64,000 nucleotides of DNA, taken from positions 1-64,000 of the forward strand of contig JAPTJF010000153.1 of the NCBI GenBank assembly GCA_029339195.1, written 5' to 3'. The notes beneath the pieces were generated by a model that ran no database searches, was not told the origin of the DNA, and worked only from the letters and a program-made list of their open reading frames with translations. Below are positions 45,995 to 58,400 of this stretch, in pieces. Source of the DNA: Micractinium sp. NFX-FRZ. Lineage: Eukaryota > Chlorophyta > Trebouxiophyceae > Chlorellales > Chlorellaceae. Position numbers and translations under genes: made by a program. Every line of letters begins with the position of its first letter. Positions within the stretch are counted from its first letter, which is position 1.

Positions 45995-48900
45995 ATGTCG
46001 GAATTTGCGCTCGACAAGCTGCAAAAGCTGGCGGAGGTGGTTCCCGAGGCGGAGCGCACCCCCGAGCTGCGGCTGCTGCTTGAATTTGCGGAATGTTCGC
46101 GCCAGGCGGAGGCGCAACTCAGGGAGGTGGAGCAGCGGAGGCAGGGCTGCGCCACTGTCGATGAGCTCTTGGCACAACCCGATACCTTCCAGGTGGGAAG
46201 GCACAGACATCTGCGAGACACTCAGCATGGGTTGCCATCTTGATCGCCGCACGGCAGCAGCGGTGCCGCCGCCGCCGCTGCCGCCACCGCTGCCGCCGCC
46301 GCCGCTGCTCAGCAGTGCTGCCGCCGCCAGCCTCGTCCTGTTCTGGCTCCCACATCCGGGCGCTTCCCCAAACTATACACCCTCACCACTCGATACCTGC
46401 CCTTCCTTGCACCACCACCACCATCCCGCACTGCAGGGCCTGGCACGCTTTGTGCGGGCGGTGGCTCTAGGCGCCGAGGCGGCGGGCGTGGGGCTGTGCA
46501 GCTCCGAGGTGCTCACGCTGCTCAGGGAAGCGCTGTTGCAGGTAGGCAGGATGTAGTTGCAGGTTGCAGTGATGGCTCACTCGCTGGGGTCGGAGGGCTA
46601 TTGAAGGTGTGGGTCACTGAGTGAGGGTTGCAGGCTGTTGACGGGAACGCTCTGCGCCGGCAGGGACAAGGAGGGCTGCTTGGCATGCCTGCTGCCTGCC
46701 TGCCTGCCCCACGGTGTGCCCACCAGCCAACATCTTCACTTCATCGTGTCTTTCACTCACTCTATCCTTGACCCCCCTGTCCGACAGCCCATTGTGTGCA
46801 AGGAGGAGGATGGCAGCTACCAGGCGCACCGACCCAGTGTGGGTGAGTGCAGGGCTGGCGGGCAGGCGTGGCCGGCCGTGCCTGGGTCAGCAGTGGGAGC
46901 GCTTGCGGATCTGGCTGGCCAGCATGGCAGCCTGTACCACACATAGTTGTGGCAGTCGCTTTCAAGTCCCTGGACCGGGGCATTCGGCGCACTCGCCATG
47001 CCCTCGCCTTGCCATTTGCCCTCCCTGATTCCCCTGCCCAATCCTCGCTGGCGTTCCCTCACGTCTCTCCCCGTCCTGCACCCCCGCCCATCCCACAGTG
47101 TGCCCCGCACCCACCCCGCTCAACATCCTTCAGCTGCTGGCCTCTGGAGTCTTCCTCCACGTGACAGGCAACCTCGAGCCAGCAATTGCCATGCTGTCGG
47201 CGGCACTGGCCGGCGTGTGGCCGCCGCCACGCACGATGCAGCGCCGCCTGGTTGCCCGGCAGTTTGTGCCGACGGTGGGCGGCAGCAGCAGCAGCAGCAG
47301 CGGGGATGGCGCAGAGGCAGCAGCAGCTGGTGATGCACCCGCTCCAGGCGAGGCCGCTAGGGCACAGCTTGAGCCCAACAGCTGTGGTGGCGGCCACGCA
47401 GCAGCAGCAGTAGCAGCAGCACCAGCAGCACCAGCTGCGCCTGACGGCAGCCAGGAGGCCACCAATGCGGACGCTACCAGCGCTGCCGCCGCTGACAGAC
47501 ACACAGCCCAGGAGGCAGAGGCGCAGGACACTCGCCCCAACGAGCTGGCAGCTGCTCTACAGGCGGCCCTGGCGGAGGGCTGCCCCGACATCAGCCTGCC
47601 TGATGTGCACAAGTCGGCGCTGGTGCTGCGCCTCTTCCTGGGCTGCCGGGCTGTGGGGGAGCAGCGGGACGAAGGGGCCAGCCTGCAGGCGGTCATCCGC
47701 ATGCTGCTCATGGACTGCCAGCAGCTGCTGGACCTTGACCCTGGCTGCCTGCATGCCTATGTGTGGGCCGCCCAGCTGCTGCTGTACGCGCGCTGGCCGG
47801 TGGACCGGGCGCGCGTGCGGGCGCTTTTCGAGGAGGGGCTACGTCGGGCCCGCGATGCGCAATGTGAGTGTAGTGGGAGCTGCGTGTGTGGGCAGGTTTG
47901 GCCTGTGTGTTTGCTGGTTGTTGCTGTGCCTCTGTTGGGCAGTGCTAGGCGGCCATGAGGCAGGGTCACGCCAGCCGTGCCTCTTCCCTTGCTGGTGGGT
48001 TGCTGGCGTGGCGTGGAGCTGAGTTTTGGCCGCGCAACGACTCCTCCCAGCCAAGCATCCTCTGCCTTGAACACACCCCTTCTGCCAACCCACTCTTTTC
48101 TTCCTGGCCGTCTGACCTGGCCCTCCTCCACCCTGCGTTGCTCCAGCCTGCTCCTCCCTGCCAACCCCACGTCTTGTCTCTAGTTATGCCCGCCTTCTCC
48201 CACCTGCCCGTTCTTGCACGCCCATGCCCCCCACTACTTGCCCTGGCTGCAGGCTGGCTGGCAGTGGGCGAAGTGGGGCACGACTATGCCTTGTGGCTGG
48301 TCACCACCACTGCGGGCGAGCGCAACGTGGCGGTGCGGCAGGCGGCGCTGCTGGAGGCGGGTGCGTGGTGGGATGTGGGTAGGGAAGGATGTTTGATGGA
48401 GAGTCAAGCGCCTTGCCAGTAGGGCGGAGGCGATGCATTGGATGTGCAGGCAGCGGGCGGGGCATACGGAGGGCATCTCTTTCTGGCTGTGCCTGTTTGG
48501 CGTGCACTGGGATTGCTGCAGACCGGGGCAGGGGGCTGTTGGTCGTGCGCTGTGTGCATGCCAGGGGAGGGGTCTGCATACACAGCCAACTAGCCTTTGC
48601 TCTGCCTTGCTTGCTGCTGTCGCTCCTGTCCGCTCTTTGTACCATTGGTGCTCCTGCCCTCCCTTGCCTGCCATGCTCAGAGCCACCGTGCCCTCTCTCA
48701 CTGCCCCACCTGCAGGCAAGCTGTTGGAGGGGGTGAAGGAGGCAGAAGTGGCACTAGTGCCCTGGATGCCCGCTGGCCGCTTGCACCAACTCACCGCACG
48801 GCGGGAGCAGTTGGAGGGGCTGCTGCAGCAGCTGCAATCTGGACAGCGAGGCACTCGAGGTGCGTGGCGCTGCGCCATGGGCTGCCATTGCCGCTGTTGG

Positions 48901-49251
48901 AACCACCCTTGCGTGCGCACATGCACTGACTCAGGTGCGTGAACCTGGGATCCACGGGTTGGCATCCAACGCCATTGAACAGCAGTCCAATCCCTGTCCC
49001 CACCTACGCCGCATGCGTGTGACCATCACCCCACATCTGCAGGCGTGGCTCATGCCGGCGGCGCCCCCAGATGCGCCTTCTGTGGCCGTGCAGCAGTTCA
49101 GCTGCGGTTTTGCGGCTCCTGCAAGCAGGTTGGCTACTGCAGCCGTGAGTGCCAAGTGAAAGACTGGAAGGTCGGTCACAAGGCGGCATGCGCAGGCAGC
49201 ATCGCAACAGCAACAACGTCTACAACAACTCTGGACTCGCACTTGGCCTGA
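45995..49251 (+). CDS. MYND zinc-finger protein
   Basis: Seven exons (45995-46192, 46437-46541, 46788-46842, 47099-47863, 48253-48360, 48716-48859, 49043-49251) chain to 527 aa. The N-terminal two thirds is helical and unrecognised: MSEFALDKLQKLAEVVPEAE, a GLARFVRAVALGAEAAGVGL segment and an Ala/Ser/Gly-rich insert in exon 4, which interrupts helical repeats such as LLDLDPGCLHAYVWAAQLL that look TPR-like. The C-terminus is a canonical MYND finger: Cys469, 472, 481, 484, 490, 494, His503 and Cys507 in CAFCG...CGSCKQVGYCSREC...WKVGHKAAC. MYND domains usually bind proline-rich peptides. I infer a protein-interaction or chromatin-associated role without naming an orthologue. Confidence 0.85.
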
Positions 49252-49647
49252 ACTACGATGGCCCTGCTTCCCAGGCACTGTTGCATTCTTCAGCAAGCAC
49301 CTCGATGAAACAAGCCTCTCGAAATGTGTGTATCGATGTTGCATAACAACATGGAACGCATGTTGTCTGGGCAGCTACCCGCACCTGCGTGGGAAGAGGT
49401 CTGCGTGCATCTCGTCCCTGGCTTGACCCACCAGTACGGGGGAGCTCCCGGCCGGCGGGCCGGCCCACTTGACACATGGAGGCAGCTCTGCTGATGCACC
49501 CAGCCGGATCTGAGCCACCCTCAGACTCCACATGGGCCGCCCAGTAGCCCTCCATGTGTCAGATCAAGAGCGGTGAGGATGCGGAAGGGCAGCACTGCCA
49601 GTGGTCAAGGCTTGGCTGCTGTCACGCGCCAGTTTACACGAGCGCAT
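49252..49647. other. Convergent intergenic region, MYND gene / membrane protein
   Basis: About 400 bp between two stop codons facing each other; expected to contain both 3' UTRs. Nothing else recognised. Confidence 0.5.
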
Positions 49648-51504
49648 TCACATGAAAAGGATGCGCACATAGCGCAGCAGCGTCACACCACACCGGTGAA
49701 CCAGGACAGCAGCTAGAAGCCACAAGCAGTTTTCTATCAGCACACCACGGGTGTCCCCATCCATCACAAACCGCTGCCAGAGGTACCGACGGCGCGTCAT
49801 GCCGCTCGGCCGCTTCGGCAGCTTGAGCAGCAGCCAGCCGAACCCGGCCGCACTCAACGCAGGGGGGACTGCAGTAGCAAAGGGAAAATGGCAGGCAGCT
49901 CATCGCTTGGCACGTGCAGCTGGCATGCAGCACTGGTCCACAGAAACATTATGCCCCACCATGCCTTGGACTCACCCAGGAGGCCGGCCACCAGAACACA
50001 CTTCAAGTACATGAGGACAGAGAGGACGCTCCAAGAGGAAAAGGATGCCTGCCCACGTGGCGGCCCTGCGCTAGGTATCACACCCTGTGCCTCTGCTGTT
50101 GCCGACTCTGCCAGGACTGCAGGCAGCGGCTGTGCCAAGGTTGGTGGCTCGGGCAGGGGTGCGGCTGCAGGGTGCGACACATCGGCTGCCATGCCGTCGG
50201 CGGGGCAGCCCATGAGCGGCAGAGCCTGAGCCGCTGCAGGCTCCGGGGGCGGGTCACCGTGCGGCATGGGCACTGAAGATGTCGGCTGGGGGCTGGCTGG
50301 GGGAGGCTGCACCGGCGTGGCCGCCAGCTGGACGGACTCTGCAGACGGTGGCACTTCTCCTGCGGCAAGCTCAGCTGCGTGGGCGCCTGCTGATGGCAGC
50401 CCTGTGGCATCCGCTGAGTGCGGCTGGGAGGCACCTGCAGGCGGTAGCGCCCCTGCTGCGGCCAGCTGAGCTGAGCTGGCACCTGCTGACAGTACTGCCT
50501 GCCCAGCTGGCTCCGGCTGGGGCTGCAGGGTGTCTGCAAGCGGCAGCTGGGCTGCAGGTGCAGGGGTATCTGATGGAGGCAGCACCTCTACCGCTGCCAG
50601 CACTGGCTCGGGGGCGTCTGTGGGCGGCGCCGGCGCAGCAGCTGTCGATGGAGAAAGCGGCGCCGGCAGCATGACCGCAGCTGACTGGAGGGCGTCTGTT
50701 GGGGGTGGCGCCTCCAGAGCGGCTGGCTCAGGCTGCGGCACTGCAGGCGGCAGCGCGTCCGCTGGCTGCTGCAGCGGCGACGGGGCGTGTGAGGGCGCCT
50801 CCGTGGCCGGCTGGTCCTCCAGAGCCGTGGGCTGAGCCGGCTGGTCCCCCAGCTCCTGAGCCAGCAGCGCTTCTGCTGCCGCCAGTTCCACCACAGTCGG
50901 GCTACTGTGCTGCGCTGAAGCAGGTGCTGCGTCCAGCCCAGGCGGGGCGGAGGCCGCTGGTGGACCCGCTGGCTCTGCTACCGCCCCGGCTGGTGCTGGG
51001 CTGTCCATGAGGGTGGCCTGCTCGCCAGCAACGGAGGCGATGCCGAAGGGCAGGGGGCCGCTGGGTTCAGGCAGGTGGGCTGGAGCACGGCTGACTGGCT
51101 GACCTGCAGTGCATGGAGAACACACAGCAAGGGTGTCGTGGGGACCATGTGCAAGCGCCAGTACAGGCAGCAGGTGAGAGCAGGTGGCGGGCAGCAGGTG
51201 CTAGCAGCAGGCGGCACAAGCGGCGTCCGCTGGCAGGCCGCAGGGTGTTGGCGCCGGCAGGAGCATCACTAGCATCAGGGGAGTCCCGGAAGGACCACGT
51301 GCCCGCATGCTGAAGGACCTCACCTGCGAGCACTGGCCCAGGTGATGTGCCGCCAGCAGCCAGGAACCACCACGCGCCCGCCAGCAGCAGCAGGAATTCG
51401 GCCAGCACGCCAAGGGCGCTGAAGGCCAAACGCCGCTGCTGGCGCTTCTGCCCGTGCCGCTGGCGCTTGTGCTCGCGCCGCTGGCGCTCCAGCTGGCGCT
51501 GCAT
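49648..51504 (-). CDS. Pro/Ala-rich membrane protein of unknown function
   Basis: Three exons (51504-51324, 51103-49976, 49868-49648) chain to 509 aa. The N-terminus is extremely basic (RQLERQRREHKRQRHGQKRQ), followed by a membrane helix FSALGVLAEFLLLLAGAWWF. Exon 2 encodes about 330 residues of Pro/Ala/Ser/Leu-rich low complexity with loosely repeated LPPAG, PPSDTPAP and AAAEALL units. Its 3' end encodes a second helix (VLSVLMYLKCVLVAGLLG). Exon 3 adds basic loops and a final hydrophobic helix (NCLWLLAAVLVHRCG). Three membrane segments flanking a long disordered loop or lumenal domain is what can be seen. A telo-box lies just upstream of the start. I do not recognise the family. Confidence 0.7.
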
Positions 51505-51510
51505 GCAGGG

Positions 51511-51524
51511 TTTTAGGGTTTAGG
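51511..51524 (-). promoter_or_regulatory. Telo-box (CCTAAACCCTAAAA) before the membrane-protein ATG
   Basis: On the minus strand the sequence CCTAAACCCTAAAA ends 6 nt before ATG 51504. It contains the plant telo-box AAACCCTAA, common near starts of housekeeping and translation genes. So close to the ATG it would lie in the 5' UTR. Confidence 0.6.
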
Positions 51525-51811
51525 CCGCTATGGACGCCAGGACGCTATGGAAGCAGCCGCCGGTAGAGGAACGGGCGGAGACACACGCACTAGTCTAGTC
51601 TGGTCTAGTCGTTACAGCTTTTCACGTCGCCTGAAAGAGGAAGACACACGCACTGCGGCCAGCAAAGAGTAGCAGCACCGCCCAGACAACCCGTGCATCC
51701 CCAAAGGCGGAGACGCAAAGGTGCACAGGATGGCAGCACATGGCTGTTTCCCAGCAATGGCAGCAGCACCCACACACCAAGTAGGACTCACCTCCCCATG
51801 TTCGGCGGCCC

Positions 51812-52421
51812 TCAGTGCAGAGGAGGATGACTGGCTGCGGTGGCGGCTGCCCCCAGCGGTCTGCATGGAGATGGACAAGAGCTGGTGCTGTGATTACACC
51901 TCACACGATTACGAGGGAGTGTGCGCCTGCTACCTTGAAGAGGCGGCAGGGCTGGTGCACCAGCTGACATGGCGCTGTGGCACACGGAGATCGTGGACGG
52001 TACGATCCAAAGCTGCTGCAGTGTGCAATGCACGCTGGTTGCGGCAGTGCCAGCTGCGCCAGCAACAATCAAACAGGTGATGCACCCACCTTCCGAGGCA
52101 GCTCCAGCCGGGGCTTGCCGAGGTGCCCGCTGGAAGTGGGGCGGCCACCGCCAGTATTGAAGCCGCTGGCCATGTCCTGCGGGGAAGGTGCGGGGAGGGT
52201 ATTAGCGGTACAGCATGGGGTGTATAAGGAACGTGTAGAGGATTTTAGCAGCGCCAGCGTGCTCATGCTTAGCAGAGAAGCATCCCAAAATGTCAGCCGC
52301 ATACCTGGTCCAAGGTGCGCCCGCTCCTGCTCGCGGCACCGCGTCGTGCTCCCGCAGCGTCTCTCGCGTCCCGCCTCTCCACGTCTCCCCAAGGCGGCGG
52401 GACCTTCGCCCCGCCACTCAT
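51812..52421 (-). CDS. Possible small four-exon gene, unknown
   Basis: A phase-consistent chain exists: 52421-52305 (starts MSGGAKVPPPWGDVERR), 52176-52090 (DMASGFNTGGGRPTSSG, ends ELPRK), 52034-51934 (ALDRTVHDLRVPQRHVSWC) and 51860-51812, giving 117 aa. The second exon looks the most protein-like. Upstream, a donor (about 52594) and an acceptor (52441) could make a 5' UTR intron. No domain is recognised, alternative acceptors near 52010 would change the third exon, and the opposite strand is also open, so the model is tentative. Confidence 0.35.
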
Positions 52422-55400
52422 TTCTGGTGTGCTACCTGCGGAGACAAACAGGTGTATCTCCCCGGTCTGATGTCTCCCCGGTCTGAGGCGGGGCGCCAAT
52501 GGGCGCGCCTGGCAGCGGCGGCAGCCGAGCGCAGGTGGCCCGCCAATGCCTGGCGCAAACCCCGACCTATCGCTCGCCCACAGGCGGCATTCACCTCTAT
52601 GATGATAACGGGCCCCGCCGCTCCTGTTGCGCGAGGCCGGCGCGCGATCGAATCGGGCTGGCAGCCCGGAGAGCGCGGAAGGGCTGTAGTTGGCACCCAG
52701 ACGTGTCTAGCTCGAAGATTGAAGCGGCCACAAAGTGGCGGCCACAAAGTGGTGCGGCCGTAGGGCGGGGCGCATTGCAAGGACAGGTGGCGGCCGCTCC
52801 GCTCCCTCCGCTGGCGCCCGCTGGGTGCCAATTCGCTCTCCTGCAAAATAAATAATGGCATACAACACAACAGCACCCACTTTATAAAGCGTGTTGAATA
52901 GGCATGTTGGGTGCTGGCGATTTGCGCCACAGAATCGCTGCCAGGATGCGCGGCGCCGCACAGAGGAGAGGGCGTGAGCCTCGCGGCAGGCAGGGCAGGG
53001 TGACAGGCAGAGCGGGCATTGGAAGTGGTGGTCAATACAGTCACGCGTGCATGCCACGGCCCTCCCTCCCGTGTTGCACACACGGCCCCCACTCCCCTGT
53101 TGCCCGGGGCAGGCACGCCGCTGCTGCCTGCAAACCCGCCTCACCCATCAGACGGGCGCAGCACCCAACTTCTTACACCCAGTCTTCCTGCAAGGTGCAG
53201 GCACTGCCTTGAGGGCGTGGATAGCGCGGCGTAGCACTAATCAAGCCAGCGTCACCTGCAGCACCCACAGAAGGACCGCAGGTAGGCAGCAAAGCAAGCG
53301 GGGTTGGTAGCACCCAATAGGGGCAGGCGCCAGCAGCAGGCAGGCAAGCAGCAAGGTTGGGGCAGGCAGCGAGACAGGCACGCAGCTACCAGGTCTATCA
53401 TGCCTTTGAGGGTGGATACGGCCGCAGGGAAAGCTTTCTTAGAGGGCGGAGTGGCCGTGATATCCTGGGAGCTCAGCCACATCAGTCACTCCTGCAGGCA
53501 GGGCAGGCGAGGGCAGATTTTAGGTTCAAATGATGCCTGCAGGCACAGGCTGGCAGCCGGAGGCACATGTCCCGGGAAGCGACAAGCCCACCAGCAAGCC
53601 ACCGGCAGCTGCTGGCCATTGCTTGTTCAACGTGAATCTGGGCACGCGCGGGGGGAGGCAGCACGAGGTGAGAGAAGTTGCTTCGTGCAGCGGTAAAGAA
53701 TGTTGGACTTGCCCACAATGCAAATCCGGCCTGGCAGCCGAGCAGTCTTGTATCGACGGCAGCTCCCTGCAGGGGTAGTGCACTGGCCCAAGGACACACT
53801 CACACGCATGGGGGCTCGTATGCGGCAGAGGCCCTGCCCCTCCGGAGCAGCCACCCATGCTGCAAACAGCGAAACGATGCACTTGCACACCTTGTGAGCC
53901 AGGCAGTGGTGTGTGCTACCCTGCAGGGTACAAAGCTGCGGAACGGGGGTTGGTGGAGCGGCGAGGAGCGCAGAGAGAGCATCGAAACCCGGAGACGGAC
54001 AGCGGTGCCAATGCCAGGCCAGCATCACGCTGTGTCACAACGCGCCAGCACAGCGCCACTCACACAAAGCAGGAAACATGCTTACTGTGCCGGCCAGCGT
54101 TCGGCAGCAGCTGCGGGCAGCACGGACACCGTTGCTTGGGACCCTCCCTGCCGCCACATTGGGCGTCTCACCTGGCCCCCAGCATGCTGCCGCAAAAGAG
54201 CAAGGATGGGGAAACGTGTAGACCTGGCAACCATCCAGCTGCAACTAATGGAGCAGGCGACAGCGCTGACAGCAGGCTTGTCGAAAGTGCAAGCCGTTGC
54301 AATGTGAGCGTAGCGGCGGGGCGGCGGCGGCGGCGACGGTGACAGGCGACGTAGGCCCACTGTCGCAGCACCTCCTGGACACCAGGGCAAATCCCCCTTG
54401 CGTTTTCCGTGGCAACTAGAGCAATGAGCAGGTCCCTGGCGCTGCTTCCGAAGCTGGGGTTCTTCACTCACCGTCCCAAGCACGCTCCAGCACATCCGCC
54501 GGATAACATTCTCCTTCAAAGCGATCCTAATGCAGCGGCCGATCGGTCTGCCTCGACTGCGCCATGATTCCCCAATGGCACCCGGTGCCAGGGCCTTGCA
54601 GGCGGTGACGGGCGCTCCCATTCCTTGTAGAAACATTCGTTCACGCATGACGCCACACTGCTCACTGTGCACAGCAGAGATGGCGGAGGTGGCGCCACCT
54701 CCGCCAGTGGCATGCCCGGCACATCCATGGGCACATCTCTCCCGCCCCACCGAGCACCCCTCCTCATGTAGCCAGAACCCTGTTGCCTGTGCCTCAGGAA
54801 CAGCTCCGTTCGAATCTGGAGTGCAACCTGGACTCAGCAGACTGTGCACTGGGACCAGGGGCTGCCAATTGTGCACACCAAATGGTTGCCGCTGCCAGCT
54901 GACTGAAGCTCTCCCCACTGTCTCAGCGCCCTCCCTGATTGAAACCACCCGAGCCTGACAGTGGATAATGTTCAGCTACAGGCAGAGCTCAGCTTGTTAA
55001 TGAAATGCACACATGTGGCCCATGCCATTCCCCAACCCCTTCCGCGTGATTTGCCATTGACATCACGGGTCGAGCAGTGGCAACTACCTGCCTGGCCACA
55101 CACTGGCCGTGAAGCTCGTGGTTCAGGCGGGTGTTGACAGCGCACAGATGCAAGGCGATCTGAGACGACAAGTGCAGGGGAGACGCATGGGTTGCCAATT
55201 CAGGAAATCAAATGTGGCACGCACATTGTGGGTGCATGGGGCAGGCCCGGACAGGGCTTGGGACCATGGGGTACGAAGAGGGGCTCTGCCAGGAAGGCGC
55301 CTGCCCACGGGTTGAACGATACGAGGTACTGGGGAGAAACAGGTACTGCAGCAGTAAAGCTGGGAGCTACACACACAAAAACGGGCCTCAGGGGCAACTC

Positions 55401-55446
55401 AACTTTACACAAGCTCACTTAGCCCACTTAGCCCGCTGAGCGTAGC
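52422..55446. other. 3-kb region without a supportable gene
   Basis: Several open frames exist (for example minus 54082-54948 and plus 53678-54307), but none shows a domain, a helical core or a chain of exons like those of the neighbouring genes. A short plus-strand segment at 54206-54306 (MGKRVDLATIQLQLMEQ...) ends at a GTGAGCG donor and could be an exon, but I find no partner. The region may hold promoters, the importin 3' UTR, a non-coding RNA or a decayed gene. Confidence 0.4.
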
Positions 55447-58400
55447 TCAACCGGCGCCGGCGCCCGGCTGCCCCTCTGCCTCCATCCCCGCGCCCGCCGG
55501 CTCGCCCGCCCCCCCGCCTCCTGCCCCTCCGTTGAGCGTGACCGCCGCCATGGCGCTGGCCAGAGGCTCCCCCCGCTGCAGCAGCTCCAGCTGATCGGCC
55601 AGCAGCGGGTCAATGCGCTGCAGGTGTGCCTTCAGCCCCTCCTCGCCCAGCCAGGAGGCCACCTGCGGGAGGGGGGCGGGTGGGGGCGGGTGGGGCAGGG
55701 TTAGTGGGTGGGCAGGTGGGCAGGCGACTGGCCCCACCCATACTCTTCACGCCTTCAGGGCTGCTTCTGTGGCCCCCGGGCGCGTCAATGCACCCCTCAG
55801 GGCGACCCATGCCAGACCCAGGCGGACAGCCGTACTGTTGCCCCTACCACACCACTGACCCCCTCTCAACCCTACCTCCGCAGCCTCCGCTCGCGCCACT
55901 CTTCAACCGCATCACTAAATCTCTCCCCCCCTGCCCCTGCTCATTCACTCACATCTACACCTTGCCTGCCCGCTCACCTTTGTGGCAGCCGCCCGCGCCG
56001 CCTCCCGCGCATCGATGGAGCGCACCGGGTCCTCCCGCGCCAGTGCCAGGCGGCGCAGCACCAGCTGGTCGGCGTGGGCGGCGTCGGGGACCTGTGGTAG
56101 GAGGGAGGGGAGTGGGTTTAAAAAGGGTTTTTAATTTGAAGGGGCAGAGAGTGTGAGGAGGGGCAGAAAGTAGAAGGAGAGGCAAGAAGAGGGTAGGAGG
56201 CCTGGGTTGCGGCCGTAGGTGGCCCGGGCCAGAGCCAGGGGTGCCCCAGCCAGGCAGCGCGTGAGCAAGAAGCCAGGGTGCATAGGATGTGAGAATCGTG
56301 GGCGGCGCAGCGCCAGTTGATCGGCGTGGGCGGGTCAAGGATGTGTTATGGGGTGGGGGAGTGAGATCAAGTGTGAAAGTAGGCAGGGGTACACACGGAG
56401 CACCAACGGTGCATCCCGCAGTTTCCTTGAGAGAAAGCTAGCAGGAGGCCGCAGCAAGACAGCAAGGTATTGGAGAGGTGGGGAGCACTCTGCAAGCGGG
56501 GCAGGGTAGCAGCACATCAGCAGGCACCCCCGTCTTGGTACCCTTAGCAGGCCAGCGAGCGTGCCCGCCGCCCTCCGCTCCCCTCACCTGCGCCACCGCC
56601 AGCTGCTGCTGGTCCCGCGCAAACTGCTCCTGCTCTCGTGCCGCACGGATGCCTGCAGGCGGCGGGAGGCACACAGATGCGCGAGTGAGCGGGTGGTGAA
56701 CTAGGGCAGGGCAAGAAGAGAGAGAATGGATGTTGAGCGGGCGGGTGTAAGCGTGCTGCGGCGCGGTGTTCTAAGCAAAACCAACGCCCCGAACTGATAC
56801 GCTGGCAAGCGGCCAAGGCATGCTGGCGCATCCACAACCCCCCGCGCTCACCTAGCGCCAGCGCCTGTGCCGCGAGCTCCGGCGTGCGCAGCAGGGGGCA
56901 GGCGTCGGCGTAGAGGACGGAGCAGACGGTGACGGCGGACCGGTGGCGGCGCACCCTGCGCACGGGCAGCCGGGGTAATACGCAGGGACAGGGGTATGAG
57001 AGAGGGGGTGGGTGAGCAAGGCAGGCAAGGCGAGCTGAGTTGTGTAAGCAGGAGATGCAGGTGCCAAGGGCAAGTCGGGCCCCTGATGCACTGATTATAC
57101 ACAGCAGGCCTGCAAGGCAGGCGCCCCTGCGGCTGAGCAATTTATTTTGACAGCCAAGCAAAAGAGGCCCAGCCCACTGCTAGTTGTGGTCATTGAGGGC
57201 ATGAACAGCTCCTTGCTTAACCCAAACCACTGGCCCGATCAACGTGAAACTCTGAACACTTGCAACAAAAGCCTGCCGCCCCAGCCCACCTGCCCAGGGT
57301 GGCCATGGAGGGCATGAACATCTCAACAATGTCGCGCGCCCCGCCCAGCAGCACCCAGCGGTCCAGCAGCCTGCGCAGGGCAGGGGGTGGGGTGGAAGGG
57401 TGAGCTGGAGCGGTGCGTTGATGCTTAGGGACAAGCAAAGGAGAACAGGCCAGCAGGGGCACGGCGAGCGGGTGGTCACGCAAACAAACAAAGCGACAGC
57501 GGTCGAAGAGGCTGCGCAGGGGCGGCCCAGCAGCAGTGTGCTGCACCTGACGATAATGCGCCCTGCAGTGCACGCTGTCATATGGCCCCAGCTGCCCTGG
57601 GCGCTGGCCCGCCCACCTGGCCTGGGCCTCCTCATCCCCATCCAGCAGCGCCGGCAGCAGCCCCGGCTGCTTGAACAGCAGGCGGCCCACCGCCTGCAGG
57701 AAGCGGAGGCAGGTAAGGGGGGTGGTGGGTGCACTGGTGAGCATGCGGCGGGATTGGTGGGAGGGTGGAGAGATTGGGGTGGGTGGGAAGAGTGGGGAGG
57801 TCTTGCGCGTTTGGTTGCATGCGTGTGTGCGCTGCTGCGGCCGGCCCGGTTCTGGCATCTATTGGACACCAAAGACGGAGGACACGCACGCCCACAGCTG
57901 AGAACGCACACTCCCACGGTCGGCCTTCCCTTGCGGACCGTGCCCCTGCCACAACCGCCCCTGCCACAAATGCCCCATGCAAAAACCGCCGCCGCCGTCT
58001 GCTGTCCACCCCCCAACTCCCTCACCTCCAGGCACGCCTCTACCAGCGCAACCCCCGACGACGGCAGCCGCATCACGCCGCCCCCAAACGACGCCGCTGC
58101 CACCGCCGCCGCCGCCTTGGCCGCCGGCTGCAGCTCGGGCGGGAGCTGCAGCTCGGAAGGCTGCCCGCTGGCTGCAGCCGCCGCAGCCGCCGCCTGCTCG
58201 CTGAGCTGAACCAGCAGCGACAGCAGTCCTGCTGCCGTCGTGCTTTCCATCGCCTGCTCCGGAGTGAGGGCCTTCACCGGAGGCTTCTGCTGGTGCTGCG
58301 GCCCCGACGGCCCCGCCAGCATGGCCGCTATCGCCGCCTGCTGCGCTGCTGCTGCTGCCACGGCGGCACCCAGGCTCTTTGTTATCGCCTCGGCCAGCTG

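Noticed and set aside
54800..54830. GTTCGAATC resembling a tRNA T-arm
   Set aside because: No matching acceptor stem, D-arm or anticodon arm around it.
54082..54948. A 288-codon minus-strand open frame
   Set aside because: No domain, mixed composition, no plausible exon partners; long open frames arise often by chance at this GC content.
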